This document shows, one piece after another, positions 45,264 through 55,510 of a stretch of DNA of 64,000 nucleotides. Position 1 is the stretch's first letter. The number at the start of each line of letters is the position of its first letter. Below the pieces are notes generated by a model. The model did not search any database. It had not been told where the DNA came from and worked only from the letters and a program-made list of their open reading frames with translations. A program made the position numbers and the translations under genes. Origin of the DNA: Patiria pectinifera (Eukaryota > Echinodermata > Asteroidea > Valvatida > Asterinidae); assembly GCA_029964075.1 (NCBI GenBank), contig CM057147.1, forward strand, positions 10,623,513 through 10,687,512, read 5' to 3'.

Positions 45264-46015
45264 TTGAAGGACATGCTCTGACTGTCACAACAACTGATGG
45301 AAGGCTGGTTCAACTGTTCATCAGACATCATCAGCACAACAGCAATAGCAGTGATGATAACCTAGACCATGTGAAGAACTATGGCCATTTGATTCTTGAA
45401 TTAGGGCTACTCTTTAAAGATTTGACAGAGTTGATCCACCTTCCAGATAGGAAGAGGGGACTGAGAGTACTCAAGTTAACAATGGTGTACTTCCAGGCAA
45501 ATAACAATCTTTCAAAATACGCCTATGAAATTCTAAGATTCCCTGTGCATCAGGAATGCACACTGTCAGAAAGACAAGCCTATGAGTCCTTTTATGGCCT
45601 CTTTGTCAACACAAAGAGAAAAGTAGACTCCCATATTCCTGCTGATCTCCAAATGGAGTACATTGTTAAGATGACAAAGCGTCACATAAAACATATGTTC
45701 TCCAACAAAAATGAGGGTAATGTGACCAACAGAAGTCGAGCTATTGCTGGTATTAGTGAGATTGCCGATAATTTTGATCATGTGACAAGTGTTTTGATCA
45801 GATCAAAGAAACACGCTGACATATCAGCTGATGCAGACGAGCTTGATATGCTAGAAGATTTACGCCAGATCCGTCCATTTTCAGTTGATCCAGGAAGAAA
45901 ACATGAGTCCTTTAAACGCATTCCAAGAAGCATGGTGAACTATCTGAACATTCCACACTTTCATGACTGGATTTCAACCAAAAAGTATGAATTTGCAACA
46001 GAACTAGGAAATTAG
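45264..46015 (+). CDS. Exon 3: C-terminal part of the DUF6589-like protein
   Basis: Acceptor TTTTTTGGCAG at 45263, joined in phase 1 to exon 2. It is open for 250 codons to a TAG at 46013-46015. It has acidic and aromatic segments (LGLLFKDLTELIHLPDRKRG, MVYFQANNNLSKYAYEILRF), typical of the all-helical end of these proteins. It ends with a short tail FHDWISTKKYEFATELGN. Confidence 0.8.
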
Positions 46016-47087
46016 GATAACCTACTGACTGTCACCTTCAATTGAGTGTAAACCTGTTATACATTTTCAAATTTATTTTGTGATTGATTTTTCAAAGGGC
46101 CAAAAAGTGCATTTTTTTGTGGAATAGAAAAACTAATGTAACATTTTATAAGATTGTATAAGATGGCATATCTGCAAGTGATGGATACATTTTGTCACTG
46201 AACACATATCTTACGTAGACCCTTCCCTAAACCATGTGCAAGAATGGGTCAAAGAGTGAACTTTGATGGTGATGTTAAAGCAACACTTGCATCTAAAATA
46301 TGTGGGGGGTCAAAATGAAAAGACTTTGTTTTTTGGACCTTGAGTAATGTTCAAATGCATTGCACAGGATTGGTTTTGGGGACTAAATATTTCAGCCAAT
46401 TCAACAACTTTCCAAAAAATTGTTTTGATGCCTGTTAACATGTAATTTTGATCTGCAATGTAAATTTCGGACATTGATTTTGCACAATGCAAATTGATGG
46501 GGGTTGATGTAAACACTCCCAATACATTGACTCCGGTATCCATGGTAAGAACTTGGACAGCCCCAAGTAAAACATCCCATTAATCCAAGGGTACTTTCTA
46601 TGCCTAGATTTTAAAAAAAATAACCAGTTTTCAGAAGCATTTTTTATTTTTGATAAGTTATGGTCTTATTTTTTTTATTCGAAAGGTCGTCAGTCACCCA
46701 GCAAGGAAATTTATACTTAAAGCTTGGAAGCATACGAACCATTAGTCTCCTTATACTTTGTCACTGTTTCATTATGATACATGGTACAAGGCTCCATAAA
46801 TAATGACTTGTGTCCATAGCATACAGATATTGACTCTTTCGAGTGGTACAGTGAAATGAGGTTTTTTGTTGAACATTTCACTTTCCTGAAGTGAAGGAGA
46901 GAACATTTGGAACTCTATATTAGTCACCAAGGGAGGCTATTGTCACCCATACCATGAGTTAAAGACACGCAATATTCATAGAGTGTGCTGAAATGCATTG
47001 GGTGAATTAAACAAAAAAACAATGTAAATCTACTTCTATTTAAAGAGAATGTACATCATTGGCTTTTGCTGTAATTTTCAAAAATAA

Positions 47088-47443
47088 ACTAGTTTGAGGG
47101 GTTAGTATAACAGATCAAATATTGTTACACTGACATGTTTCAAGTTTTGTGTTCGAAAATGCTGGGGGAAAAAAACAAGAAAAAAAAATGTTCAAGTAGT
47201 CTGGTTCCCTGACTCCACTAAAGATGAAATGGTTAAATTTAAAGATGCTGGAAAATTGTAAGGTAATGGAATCAGTCTAACTGGCCTGCACCCGTTCATG
47301 AACATGTAACCAATAGCAAACAAAATTAGGACTTTAAAAAAAAGGTACATTTGGAGCAGTAGTGGAAAAACAGTTAGGCTTTTCCAACGGTGGTCAGCCG
47401 ACCACCGTTGGAAATGTATACAAAATTTTTACCACTTTTCTTG
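47088..47443 (+). repeat. ~350-bp dispersed repeat, copy 2
   Basis: Near-identical to 26806-27156, with the same CCACCGTTGG hairpin near its end. The flanks differ, so both borders are real insertion edges or recombination points. Confidence 0.85.
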
Positions 47444-47698
47444 AAAATGACTTCACACCTGGTGCCACAATTTTACAGAATGCTTTTAGACCGTCATTTA
47501 CCAACATCCTAGTAAGGTATTTCTTAATAAAATGGTAGTTTTGTTTTTCGATGTTTGCAAATGTTGTACATGTATATCCTTTTAAACTAAGTATCAGTTG
47601 AAAATAACCTGGAATTTCCAACAACCACCCTCACAAAATGTTTCCTCACAGTTCTACAGCGCATTAGAACAATTCATGTACATTTTTTGTAGTTTTTG

Positions 47699-47820
47699 AC
47701 TGCTGTGATGTGGGACATGAGGTTTTTAACAACCGAGGGCCGCATAACACCCGAGGCGAAGCCAAGGATGCTATGCGGCCCTAGGGGGTTAAAAACGTCA
47801 TGTCCCACATCACAGCAGTC
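47699..47820. mobile_element. 122-bp near-perfect palindrome (foldback MITE)
   Basis: GACTGCTGTGATGTGGGACAT...ATGTCCCACATCACAGCAGTC, with an inner GGGCCGCATA...TATGCGGCCC and a short loop around CCGAGGCGAAGCC. It could form a single long hairpin. It lies midway between the 3' ends of the two genes. Confidence 0.8.
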
Positions 47821-48858
47821 AACAAATGTTTTGTTGTATACAACTCCTGAAAAAAAAACCCTGTCACCTGATTGGAAGATTGTTGATCACATGTCATTCA
47901 ATTATTTGTCCCAATCATGTATGGCGTGGCCGCACCACAAAAAAATGGAAGTCCTATTGCACGGTGAACATAGTGAATGGAACTTCCATTGCAAGGTTTC
48001 ATTATACACAAAAAAAGCAAGTACATGTACAATATGCTGCCAAACAATTAGACAAATTAAATATGATAGTTCTGCACTTGTCGGGAACAATTTTTAACTT
48101 GAACAAATTGGATATTGAAAGAGAACCAACATTTTTTTTTCTCAGGAAAACAGTAGAATATTGATGTAAGTACCAGTTTACAAGTCAGGCAATCAGATGA
48201 CAAGAATTTATTCAGGTGTTACCTAATACATATAATGAATGTTGCACATCCTTGCAATGGAAAGAATAATTTTCTTCGTTGAAAGATAGCATATTCCATG
48301 GCACTCGGCTACGCATCGTGGAATGGAACATTCCATCTGTCAACTCATGAAATTATTGTTTCTATTGCACTCGCAAACATTCACTATTAGTATAATATTG
48401 TGCAAATAACTCAAAAACGTAAATGGTTATAACAATACTGTGTGAGAAATAAATTAAATCACTGCAATGTAACTTTGGATAATTGAAGGTTTTGATGTCC
48501 CGGCAGACTGAGCATTTGACTTTGCAGTGCTTGGATGCTGTAATTCCATTGGTCTAGGATGGCCACTGGGTTCCATACGCGCGTGCAATATCACCCTCAG
48601 TGTGTGACATGCATTTTTTTATTGTCCAGACACCTGGCCAACCTAGACAAATAAAATTTCAGCATCCAAGCACAACAATTGGGTTTCTGGGCAGCATATC
48701 ATTAAATGCTACAAATTGCAAAATAATATCCCACTTTTTCTCAGAGAATCAAGATGTCGTATCCTCAACATTTCTCCAAAGTATTACATGTAGCCGACAC
48801 TGCCTCACAATCTTGGGCATGTTTGATTTGACTTGAGAACATTATACATACCGAAATT

Positions 48859-49397
48859 CTAGGCAGTTTGATAAAAGATATGAGCTTGACCGATGATTCC
48901 AACTATATTCTGAACAATGACATCATCCAATGTTGGGTACTTGGCTTTTAGTATACTGACTGTGCATTCCTTTCCGAAACTGGCTAGATCATTCACCATT
49001 TCTTCATTCAGATCCTCATATTCACACTCTGAAGAAAAGTATTGTTCCAACAAGTCTTTCAGTATGAGGTACATATCACTATCACCTCCAAAAGCCATTG
49101 ACACTAGCATTTCGGTGTCATCTTCTTTGTTGTCTGCATCCTGTTTGTTGGCACATTCCTCGCATTTGCATACAGCTGCACAGTTGTCACAACAGAGGTG
49201 CCCCGGTCCAGTTTCCTCAACGTCAAACCCAAAGAACTCGCAAAGTGATGTTCTTCGGCAGGAATCAGATCTGTAGTAGTCCCGGACTGCTGTAGTCATT
49301 CCAGGCTTGTTGGCAGCAATATCTGTACTGTTGAAATGGAGGATGGCCTCACAGTATTGACCATCTCGTCCAGCTCGGCCTATCTCTTGCACATATT
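48859..49397 (-). CDS. RecQ-like exon 4 (motif VI and zinc region)
   Basis: Acceptor GTTTACAG. It contains YVQEIGRAGRDGQYCEAIL with the arginine-finger region, then the Cys-rich zinc-binding region and an acidic stretch (DADNKEDDTE). It ends at TAG 48859-48861. Confidence 0.85.
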
Positions 49398-49457
49398 CTG
49401 TAAACATAAAGGAGAATCAATAAATAGTTTTTATAATACTGCCCCATCTTATTCAAG

Positions 49458-49831
49458 CATGGGTGTCAATCGGGGGGGGGGGGGGGGTTGTTACTTTTGC
49501 AATTGGGTGGGGGATCATATAGTTTGGTACCCCAACCCACTTTTTTCATCCCTGAATAAAAAATGTGGCGTACATTTGATTCTATATTTCTGAATAGCTG
49601 ATTCAATGACTCCAAACTAGAAAGTGTTGTTCAAATGATTACAGTTTGTAAAAAAAAATTTTTTAAAGTGAACGGAAATCGATTCAGATCACACAACAGA
49701 GCGTCTCAAATCTGAGGCCCTTCAGCAGGCATGGAAAGCCAGGCCCGTTACGGCTTCGCGTTGCGTACTGGCATTTGCACTGATCAAGGTATATATCCCC
49801 CCTCACTTTTGAGTAGCAATTTACACCCTTG
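49458..49831. mobile_element. hAT-type MITE, 374 bp, in a RecQ-like intron
   Basis: The ends are CATGGGTGTCAATC and (inverted) CAAGGGTGTAAATT. A perfect 8-bp target duplication TATTCAAG flanks it (49450-49457 and 49832-49839). It has a poly-G run inside and no gene. It lies in the intron between exons 3 and 4. Confidence 0.85.
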
Positions 49832-50064
49832 TATTCAAGTACTGATTTGTATTAATTTTTGTTACTAATCTTTGGACTTATAACTAGCTGTGGTGCTGGC
49901 ACCCCAACCAACAAGGACATTTAAATAGTGAATGTACACATGTATTCACATGTTACGTGCTAAATTGTGATACAAACAGGAGCGTAGCATCTATTTTATT
50001 TGTCTGTTACATATTCCATCCTTGCACTGATGTAGACATTTCATGTCAATAGAATTCCACTCAC

Positions 50065-50202
50065 TTTCAAGGGAAGATGGGGGCCAATGTGTATCACTCT
50101 TCTGATATCTGGGGCATCGGTGCCCATAGTATAAGCCTCTGTTGCAAACAGAATCCTGGGTCCATCTTGCCTGGCGATACTTTGAACAGTCTGTTTCTTC
50201 AT
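50065..50202 (-). CDS. RecQ-like exon 3 (motif V), one base short
   Basis: Acceptor CTGCTCACAG, donor TTGAAA|GTGAGT. It encodes RILFATEAYTMGTDAPDIRR. The run of C in coding sense (50079-50083) is one shorter than the conserved frame needs; read literally it shifts frame into a stop early in exon 4. A sequencing error in the homopolymer cannot be excluded. Confidence 0.7.
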
Positions 50203-50995
50203 CTGTGAGCAGGAAATTACTTTTCATCAGTTGTTAAGCATCAAGAAAAATATATTTTGGTCGTTCCATAAAATTTGGGGTCAAATTTTGGTGTGTCCTT
50301 GTTACATCGGACGTGTTTAAGATTTGTACTTCATGACATATTCTTTAATGCCTTCCATGCCCAAGAGTGAATGTGTAAACAAGTCCCTGCCAAACAAGTA
50401 AAATACCTTGAAGTCAATTTTATGATACCTTTATGGTAAATTAAACAGGTCAGGTGTAACAGGGACACCCCAAACAGTCACACTTTTTGACCCCAACATT
50501 TATGGAACGACCCACTTGCAATCAGTCTTCCTGAAGTAAAAAAGCAATTACAAAAGCTTCAAATACATGATGTACTTGCTTTGAAATGGCAAGACCTTAT
50601 CACTAACCATCATATGAACAGTAGTGAATTTGAAATTCATTTGGTTGACAAATTTCATTTGAATCTACCTACTACCAGAGGGAAAATTTGTAGTCTCAGT
50701 AATGTTCAATGGATCATTAAATTACTGTGAATAATACAAGAATATTTAAAAATCTTGGTAAGTACATGTAAACATAGGAAAATAGCCATACACATGTACA
50801 AGCCCAGTCAGTGACTCGGTGTTAGTGATGCCAATAATCAGCCCAATTGAAGTCGATCGTGCACAAACGATCCTCCTTTATGTGCATAACTATATCAACA
50901 ACACTGATATTTTTCATACAGTGGAGGTGGTCTGTTAAACCTTGCTTTCATTACATTTTATGAACTGAATCAATGGCCCTCATAAGTGAAGTTAC

Positions 50996-51590
50996 CTCTT
51001 CTTTACAAGCAGCATGGTACTGACAGACCAGAGTGGCTGGAACTGTCCTAACACATTGCTCGTACCCACTTCCACAGTTCTTGAGATTACTGTACACAAT
51101 TGTTTTCTTGAAGTTGTCCCTCTCCTGATCGAGCTCCTTGATAAGGGGGTCCAGAACAGAAGCAAGTGATGACTCTGTAGTACTTTTTCCTCCAGTTACG
51201 GGGGGCCGTTTGTGCACGATCAACTTCAAGTTGGACCGATCGATATTGGTGGCAACTATGTGACAAGATTTCATCTGCATCGTCTTGCAGATTTCATCTC
51301 GGGTACTAACTGTCGCTGTAGCCGTCATAGCCACTACTTTTGCACGGGGAAACCAAGATAGTAAAACGGGCAGTTTTTGGAAATCTTTACGGAAGTCTCG
51401 GCCCCATTGTATTATGCAATGTGCCTCATCAACAATGATGTGTGATACCTTCTCCTGCCAGCATTTGTTGCGGAAGGTCTCCTCCTTCACCAGATCTTCA
51501 GGGTGCCCGATCGCGTAGGTGTACTTGGCCTCCTGAAAGAGATGGTCCCTCTTTGCCCCTCCTTTTACCTGCACAGCATATTCTCCATAC
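50996..51590 (-). CDS. RecQ-like exon 2 (DEAH, motifs II-IV)
   Basis: Acceptor TGCATTGCAG, donor GAAGAG|GTAACT. It contains YTYAIGHPEDLVKEE, VSHIIVDEAHCIIQWGRDF and the TATAT motif, then FKKTIVYSNLKNCGSGYEQC at the start of the second RecA-like lobe. Confidence 0.85.
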
Positions 51591-52442
51591 CTGCAATGCA
51601 ATAAGTAACAATATATCTTTCAGGTACCCTTTATGTACATATATAAGTACATGGTAAATTATTTCAGGAACTACACATGTAGCCTACAAAGTACAATGTA
51701 CATCCCTACTACTACTACAATTTCAAGTTAACGAAAGTCTTGTTTCAATGACAGGCTTTATTATTGATACCAGAAATTAAAAATATAATTGAAGTGATAT
51801 TTATAAGTGATTTTATATATTTTTCCCATTGATTTTAAATCACGATTTAAATTGAGTGACCAAACAACCCTGGTTTTTGTGCTACATTGTAGTTTTAGTG
51901 CTCCTACAAAATGTGGCTGGTCTTGCTAGTCCGAAAATTTGTGACTCTCAATACTACAAAGGTGTCCCCTTATTCCACTTGCAAGATTTATCTCAGATAA
52001 CACTCTAACATTTAAATTGGCTTCATTAGGTGATTCGTTTAGGTGATTTCGGCATTATGGCTAAAAAAGGGACAGATGTTATCCAGACATTGCCATACCA
52101 GACATAACTTTTTTGGTCTTGTTCATTGTTCAAAGTCTGTGCACGACTGTCGTCAACTTTTCCCAAGTAGGCCTATTTTTTAGAACAAAAAGATGGAAAC
52201 GAATTGGCAAGGGGCCGGCTAGCAAGTAGACCAGTCTCATCATACTTCATCATACATGTCATACTCATAGGCAGTTGAAAGGGTTTGTGCACAGGAATGA
52301 CAGGGTGAGATGTGGAAATCTTTCCCAAATGTGACATGCATTATCCTAAAGGTACACTGCAGCTGGTACTTGGAAACTCTGACTGAGGATGAGGTTCAAA
52401 ATGTTAAGCAATTACATAGCATATTATAGTATTATACACTAC
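51591..52442 (-). other. RecQ-like intron 1
   Basis: 852 bp, no recognised feature. The intron between exons 2 and 3 (50203-50995) is likewise empty. Confidence 0.6.
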
Positions 52443-52750
52443 CTGTTAATCTGCTCCTCGATGATTGAATTCAACGGAGTGCATATTATTACCGCACTGG
52501 CATGACTGGAACTTGACATCAATGGCAGCATTTCAAAAATCAAACTCTTTCCATATCCGGTGGGCAAAACTGCCAAAACATCGCCTTCCATCGCATGTTT
52601 CAGACACATTGATTGCAGTGGCTTTAAATACTGATATTTGACATTTCGCCTTCTGTTGATTTCCACCAGTGCCAGCTTCGACTTCAAAGAAAACTGAAAA
52701 ACATCTGGATCGACACTTTTGACACTGACAGACATGTTGTTCACGGCCAT
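52443..52750 (-). CDS. RecQ-like exon 1 (Walker A)
   Basis: Starts at ATG 52750, 265 bp from the right end of the transposon. It contains MCLKHAMEGDVLAVLPTGYG with the nucleotide-binding Lys, and ends at ATTAACAG|GTAGTG. A 16-codon upstream frame begins at an ATG about 50 bases earlier and overlaps this start in another frame. Confidence 0.8.
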
Positions 52751-52951
52751 GACAAATCCACACTGTATACTGTATCTATTCCTTCCTCCATGATCTAAAC
52801 TTCATTCCGGAAATACTCGAACATCGCGAACGTTAACGAAAATATCCGAATGTCAATACAACGTGTTCGGCAAACTTCGGTCAGTTTCAGAAAAAGGAGG
52901 AATTCCTCCCGTTTTAGTCACGTGATGTAAATTGTAATACCTTGTATTACC

Positions 52952-53015
52952 GGAGGCTACCGGGCCTAAGATTCATCAGGAATAGTCGGAATCTTTTGGT
53001 CTGGGAACCAGACTA
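52952..53015 (-). repeat. Right TIR of the DUF6589 transposon
   Basis: Inverted copy of 34022-34085, ending CCAGACTA. Confidence 0.92.
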
Positions 53016-53024
53016 CAACCAAAT
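53016..53024. repeat. Right target-site duplication CAACCAAAT
   Basis: Identical to 34013-34021. Confidence 0.9.
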
Positions 53025-53623
53025 CATCGACCTATTCATTCCCCAACAAAGTGGGCCCCCTGATGATGTCATCTATGTTATGAGACAGAAATTCCAATGC
53101 TTGGTGCTTGACGTATTTCCGGTTGAAATTTATAATGTGCCCATTTTCAAGGCCCATTGTAGAGGTTTAAGGGCTCGGGTTTTCATATTCCCCGCTCATA
53201 TCAGAACTCTCAGGCTATACCATTTTGGGAAAACAAATTATCCGAAATTTTAGAGCCAGTTTTGTTTTTATCTAGAGGGGGCCGGCACATTTTATGCTCA
53301 AGAGGGGGGGGGGGGGGGGGGGTTTTATGTCCACAGGAGAGGCACTTGGGAAAATTTAGGGGGGGGGTGGAGTGTTACCCCGGTTTCGCCGCCCCTGGGC
53401 CCGAACTAGGGACAACTAAGACGTACTAAATAATTTATTTCACGACACTGGCGATGATCGCAATTTTTATTCTAGACATTGAAGTTCTACAACATCGGTT
53501 TTTTTTCGCGACATGAAATTCACGATAAATGTATGGTGGCGTACGATAATGATCTTCGGGAATGCAACTAAATAAACGGAGTTTTTTCTAATAAAGGTAT
53601 ACGGTGTGTGGGTGGACTATGAT
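53025..53623. other. Flanking DNA, no gene
   Basis: Contains poly-G tracts (53305-53323 and near 53361) and a CGCCGCCCCTGGGCC end, probably of a small hAT-type MITE, but no second end is seen. The 103-codon frame at 52942-53253 starts in the transposon TIR and has no known motif. Confidence 0.4.
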
Positions 53624-53808
53624 TGACCGATCCAGTAAGCACCGCCCCATGGTGTTCTGACCAATCACAGCCGTGACTTTTATGTCCGACGTGCTCGCAC
53701 AAAAGTCACGCGCGTATGATGCGCGAGGCAGGAAAATGACGTGGCATTGGATAGGAGCACGTGTTGATTTGCCCAGTGCGCAGTGGGCGGGGTTTACTGG
53801 ATCAGTCC
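53624..53808. mobile_element. MITE, about 185 bp
   Basis: The TIRs are GACCGATCCAGTAAGCACCG and, at the other end inverted, GACTGATCCAGTAAACCCCG. The interior is GC-rich with CCAATCACAG and ACGTGCTCG. No coding capacity. Confidence 0.7.
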
Positions 53809-54187
53809 ATTAATCCGGTTCGCCTAAAACGTCGAAAAAATGGTCCGATAAGGCCCCCCAAAAATAATAAGTCGGTCTCTGGTCAGCGCGCGCGTCGATT
53901 TTAATCATGCGCGTCAATCTTTTTTTTTTTCAAAATGTTCCGCGGTAGCTCCAACAGCGCCCTCTATTGCCGCACTTCCTCAAAAAAAAATTACCAAAGA
54001 GTACCAAGGAATGAGAAATTGCACCAAGGCATATGATCGAGAGCACCAAGGCAAATTATGGAGGACACCAATGTACATGAAGACAAAAAAGCAAAATAGT
54101 ACCCCACCGGCCTTTTTTTGTACAATCCAAGCTTGAAAAAAAAAAAAAAGAAGCCGCATCGCCGCATCAATTCCGGAACTCTGGTCT

Positions 54188-54227
54188 GACCAGAGACCGA
54201 ATATATATATATATTCGGTCTCTGGTC
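54188..54227. repeat. 40-bp perfect palindrome
   Basis: GACCAGAGACCGAATATATA followed by its exact reverse complement. A single half (GGTCTCTGGTC) is also at about 53873. It directly precedes the PLE fragment. Confidence 0.85.
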
Positions 54228-54834
54228 AACATTGGAAAGAAATTCCTTCAGATAATAGACAAATGCTTCCACAAGGCACATAAGCTTCACAAAGTGCTCA
54301 ACCGGAACACAGTAAAGTTATCGTACAGCTGCATGCCGAACATGAAGGCAACGATCCAGTCAATCAACAAACGGAAGGTAAAACAAGAGGACGACGTCGG
54401 GGGTAGAACATGCAGTTGCCCCCGCAATGCCGAATGCCCGCTGAACGGGGAGTGCCTCAGCAAGAACATCGTGTACCAGGCCACCGTCACGAGCGAAGGC
54501 AGGAAGGAGGCATACGTCGGGCTGACATCTACAACCTTCAAGGCGAGACTGGCGAACCACAAGCAGTCATTCTGATCCGAGAGCAAGAGGGCGCAAACAG
54601 AGCTAAGTAAACATATATGGGACTTAAAGGACGAGGGGAAAGACTATGAAATCAAATGGGACATTGTTCTGAAAGCACTGCCATACTCTAACGTAAACAA
54701 GAGATGCAATTTGTGTATAGCAGAGAAGTACATAATCATATGTAGGCCAGATCTAGGTACACTGAATAAGAGAAGTGAAATCGTCTCCAAGTGCAGGCAT
54801 CAAGACAGATGTGTTCTTACTTCAGTGACGTAAA
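54228..54834 (+). pseudogene. Penelope-like element, C-terminal GIY-YIG fragment
   Basis: One frame covers NRNTVKLSYSCMPNMKA, then CSCPRNAECPLNGECL (Cys-rich zinc-binding linker), then IVYQATVT...AYVGLTSTTFKARLANHK, a GIY-YIG endonuclease core in the form used by PLEs, and TELSKHIWDLKD plus CNLCIAEKYIIIC downstream. A single TGA (54573-54575) breaks it, at a site where an Arg codon (CGA) would be changed by one C-to-T step. The RT domain is missing, so this is a 5'-truncated 3' piece. The frame stops at a TAA at 54832. Hammerhead ribozymes follow. Confidence 0.85.
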
Positions 54835-54929
54835 TGCGTACTAACTTCAATGACCTAACGCGCGTAACGCGTGCGCGCGCTTGATTCGAAATAAGGTAAG
54901 ATGCTACTTGTATTCTATTTTTTCGTCAT

Positions 54930-54973
54930 TCTGCTGATGAGTGCCTTATGGTACGAAACAGTCTGTCCAGAAG
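54930..54973 (+). ncRNA. Hammerhead ribozyme 1 (PLE terminal repeat)
   Basis: The conserved core CTGATGA (54935-54941) and GAAA (54956-54959) are in place. Stem II is GTGCC/GGTAC with a TTAT loop, stem III is ACA/TGT with a GTC loop, and stem I is TTCTG/CAGAA. Predicted self-cleavage follows the C at 54968 (TGTC). All core residues match a type I hammerhead with the short stem III typical of PLEs. It lies about 95 bases after the PLE stop codon, on the same strand. Confidence 0.88.
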
Positions 54974-55096
54974 AGAGATATGCCAAAGTTTGTTTAACTC
55001 ATATTCTGAATTTATTGCATGTTTATAGCTCTACAGAGATGTATCGAGCACTGTGAATTGTGATAGAAGACGATTTCATTGGATATATATATATAT

Positions 55097-55138
55097 CTGC
55101 TGATGAGTGCCTTATGGTACGAAACAGTCTGTTCAGAA
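55097..55138 (+). ncRNA. Hammerhead ribozyme 2
   Basis: Second copy, 166 bp downstream, with identical core, stem II and stem III. Stem I keeps four pairs (TCTG/CAGA). The cleavage-site triplet is TGTT rather than TGTC, which is permitted but usually slower. The sequence between the two copies is the tandem terminal repeat. Confidence 0.8.
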
Positions 55139-55178
55139 TAGAGGTATGTCAAAGTTTTAACTCATATTCTGAATTTAT

Positions 55179-55357
<179 letters not shown>

Positions 55358-55371
55358 GCCTTAGCATGGTT

Positions 55372-55510
55372 AACTTATTCCTTATGATGGGACTTGCGGT
55401 TTGGCCGAAGTCAATTGGGCGTGGTCGGCTGACTGATAATGTTTACACACAAAACCCCGAGCCAACGAGGTTTTGTATAGCTTCCGAACCACATTTTGCG
55501 AGAGATTGGA
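55372..55510. mobile_element. Truncated MITE (family of 15133-15307)
   Basis: The GATGGGACTTGCGGTTTGGC interior and the right end CCACATTTTGCGAGAG are shared with 15133-15307. The left TIR is replaced by the AT microsatellite edge. Confidence 0.7.

Larger units (their letters stand above)
34224..46015 (+). pseudogene. DUF6589-like gene, putative transposase (broken copy)
   Basis: Four coding pieces join: 34224-36038, 42291-42569, 43808-44895 and 45264-46015, with GT-AG introns at 42570-43807 and 44896-45263. The first two pieces are one exon split by a Ty3-type element. The product would be about 1310 residues: Cys-pair zinc motif near the N-terminus, three and a half 62-residue repeats, a Ser/Lys/Pro-rich linker, then a DUF6589-like domain. 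Lesions are a TGA at 35346-35348 where sister repeats have TCA, one extra C in the run 43825-43827, and the 6.2-kb insertion. Exon lengths sum to a multiple of three only if that one base is removed, which supports the reading. The start is the ATG at 34224 with AGT before it; the upstream ATG near 34163 meets a stop after four codons. Function (DDE-type transposase) is inferred. Confidence 0.8.
46016..48858. other. Spacer between the two convergent genes
   Basis: No gene. It holds the ~350-bp repeat at 47088-47443 and the palindrome at 47699-47820. The remaining AT-rich DNA contains the 3' untranslated regions of both genes; no obvious shared terminator structure was seen. Confidence 0.6.
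48859..52750 (-). pseudogene. RecQ-family DNA helicase gene of the transposon
   Basis: Four minus-strand exons: 52443-52750, 50996-51590, 50065-50202 and 48859-49397, all with GT-AG borders. They give about 526 residues with the ordered SF2 motifs of RecQ: VLPTGYGKSLIF (Walker A), IIVDEAHCIIQWG (DEAH), VAMTATAT (motif III), ILFATEAYTMGTDAPDIR (motif V) and QEIGRAGRDG (motif VI), then a RecQ Cys4 zinc region (CRRTSLCEFFGF...GHLCCDNCAAVC). HRDC is absent. Exon lengths total 1580, one short of a multiple of three. The G run 50079-50083 in exon 3 appears to lack one base, which shifts the frame within the conserved segment after motif V. It unwinds DNA 3' to 5' in the family; here probably an aid to transposition (inference). 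Confidence 0.85.
34022..53015. mobile_element. 18,994-bp DNA transposon with DUF6589-like and RecQ-like genes
   Basis: The TIRs begin TAGTCTGGTTCCCAGACC and are identical for 51 bases, then similar to about 64. A perfect 9-bp direct repeat CAACCAAAT flanks them (34013-34021 and 53016-53024), so this is one mobile unit. It encodes two spliced, convergent genes, each starting just inside its own TIR (202 bp and 265 bp from the ends). The first 17 bases of each TIR can fold as a hairpin (AGTCTGG/CCAGACC with one G-T pair). The DUF6589-like protein is the best candidate transposase (inference) and the helicase its partner. Internal guests are a Ty3-type element, a LINE, a hAT-type MITE, a ~350-bp repeat and a palindromic MITE. 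Without them it would be about 12 kb. A 64-bp TIR-TIR derivative lies at 59688-59751. This copy is inactive. Confidence 0.9.
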
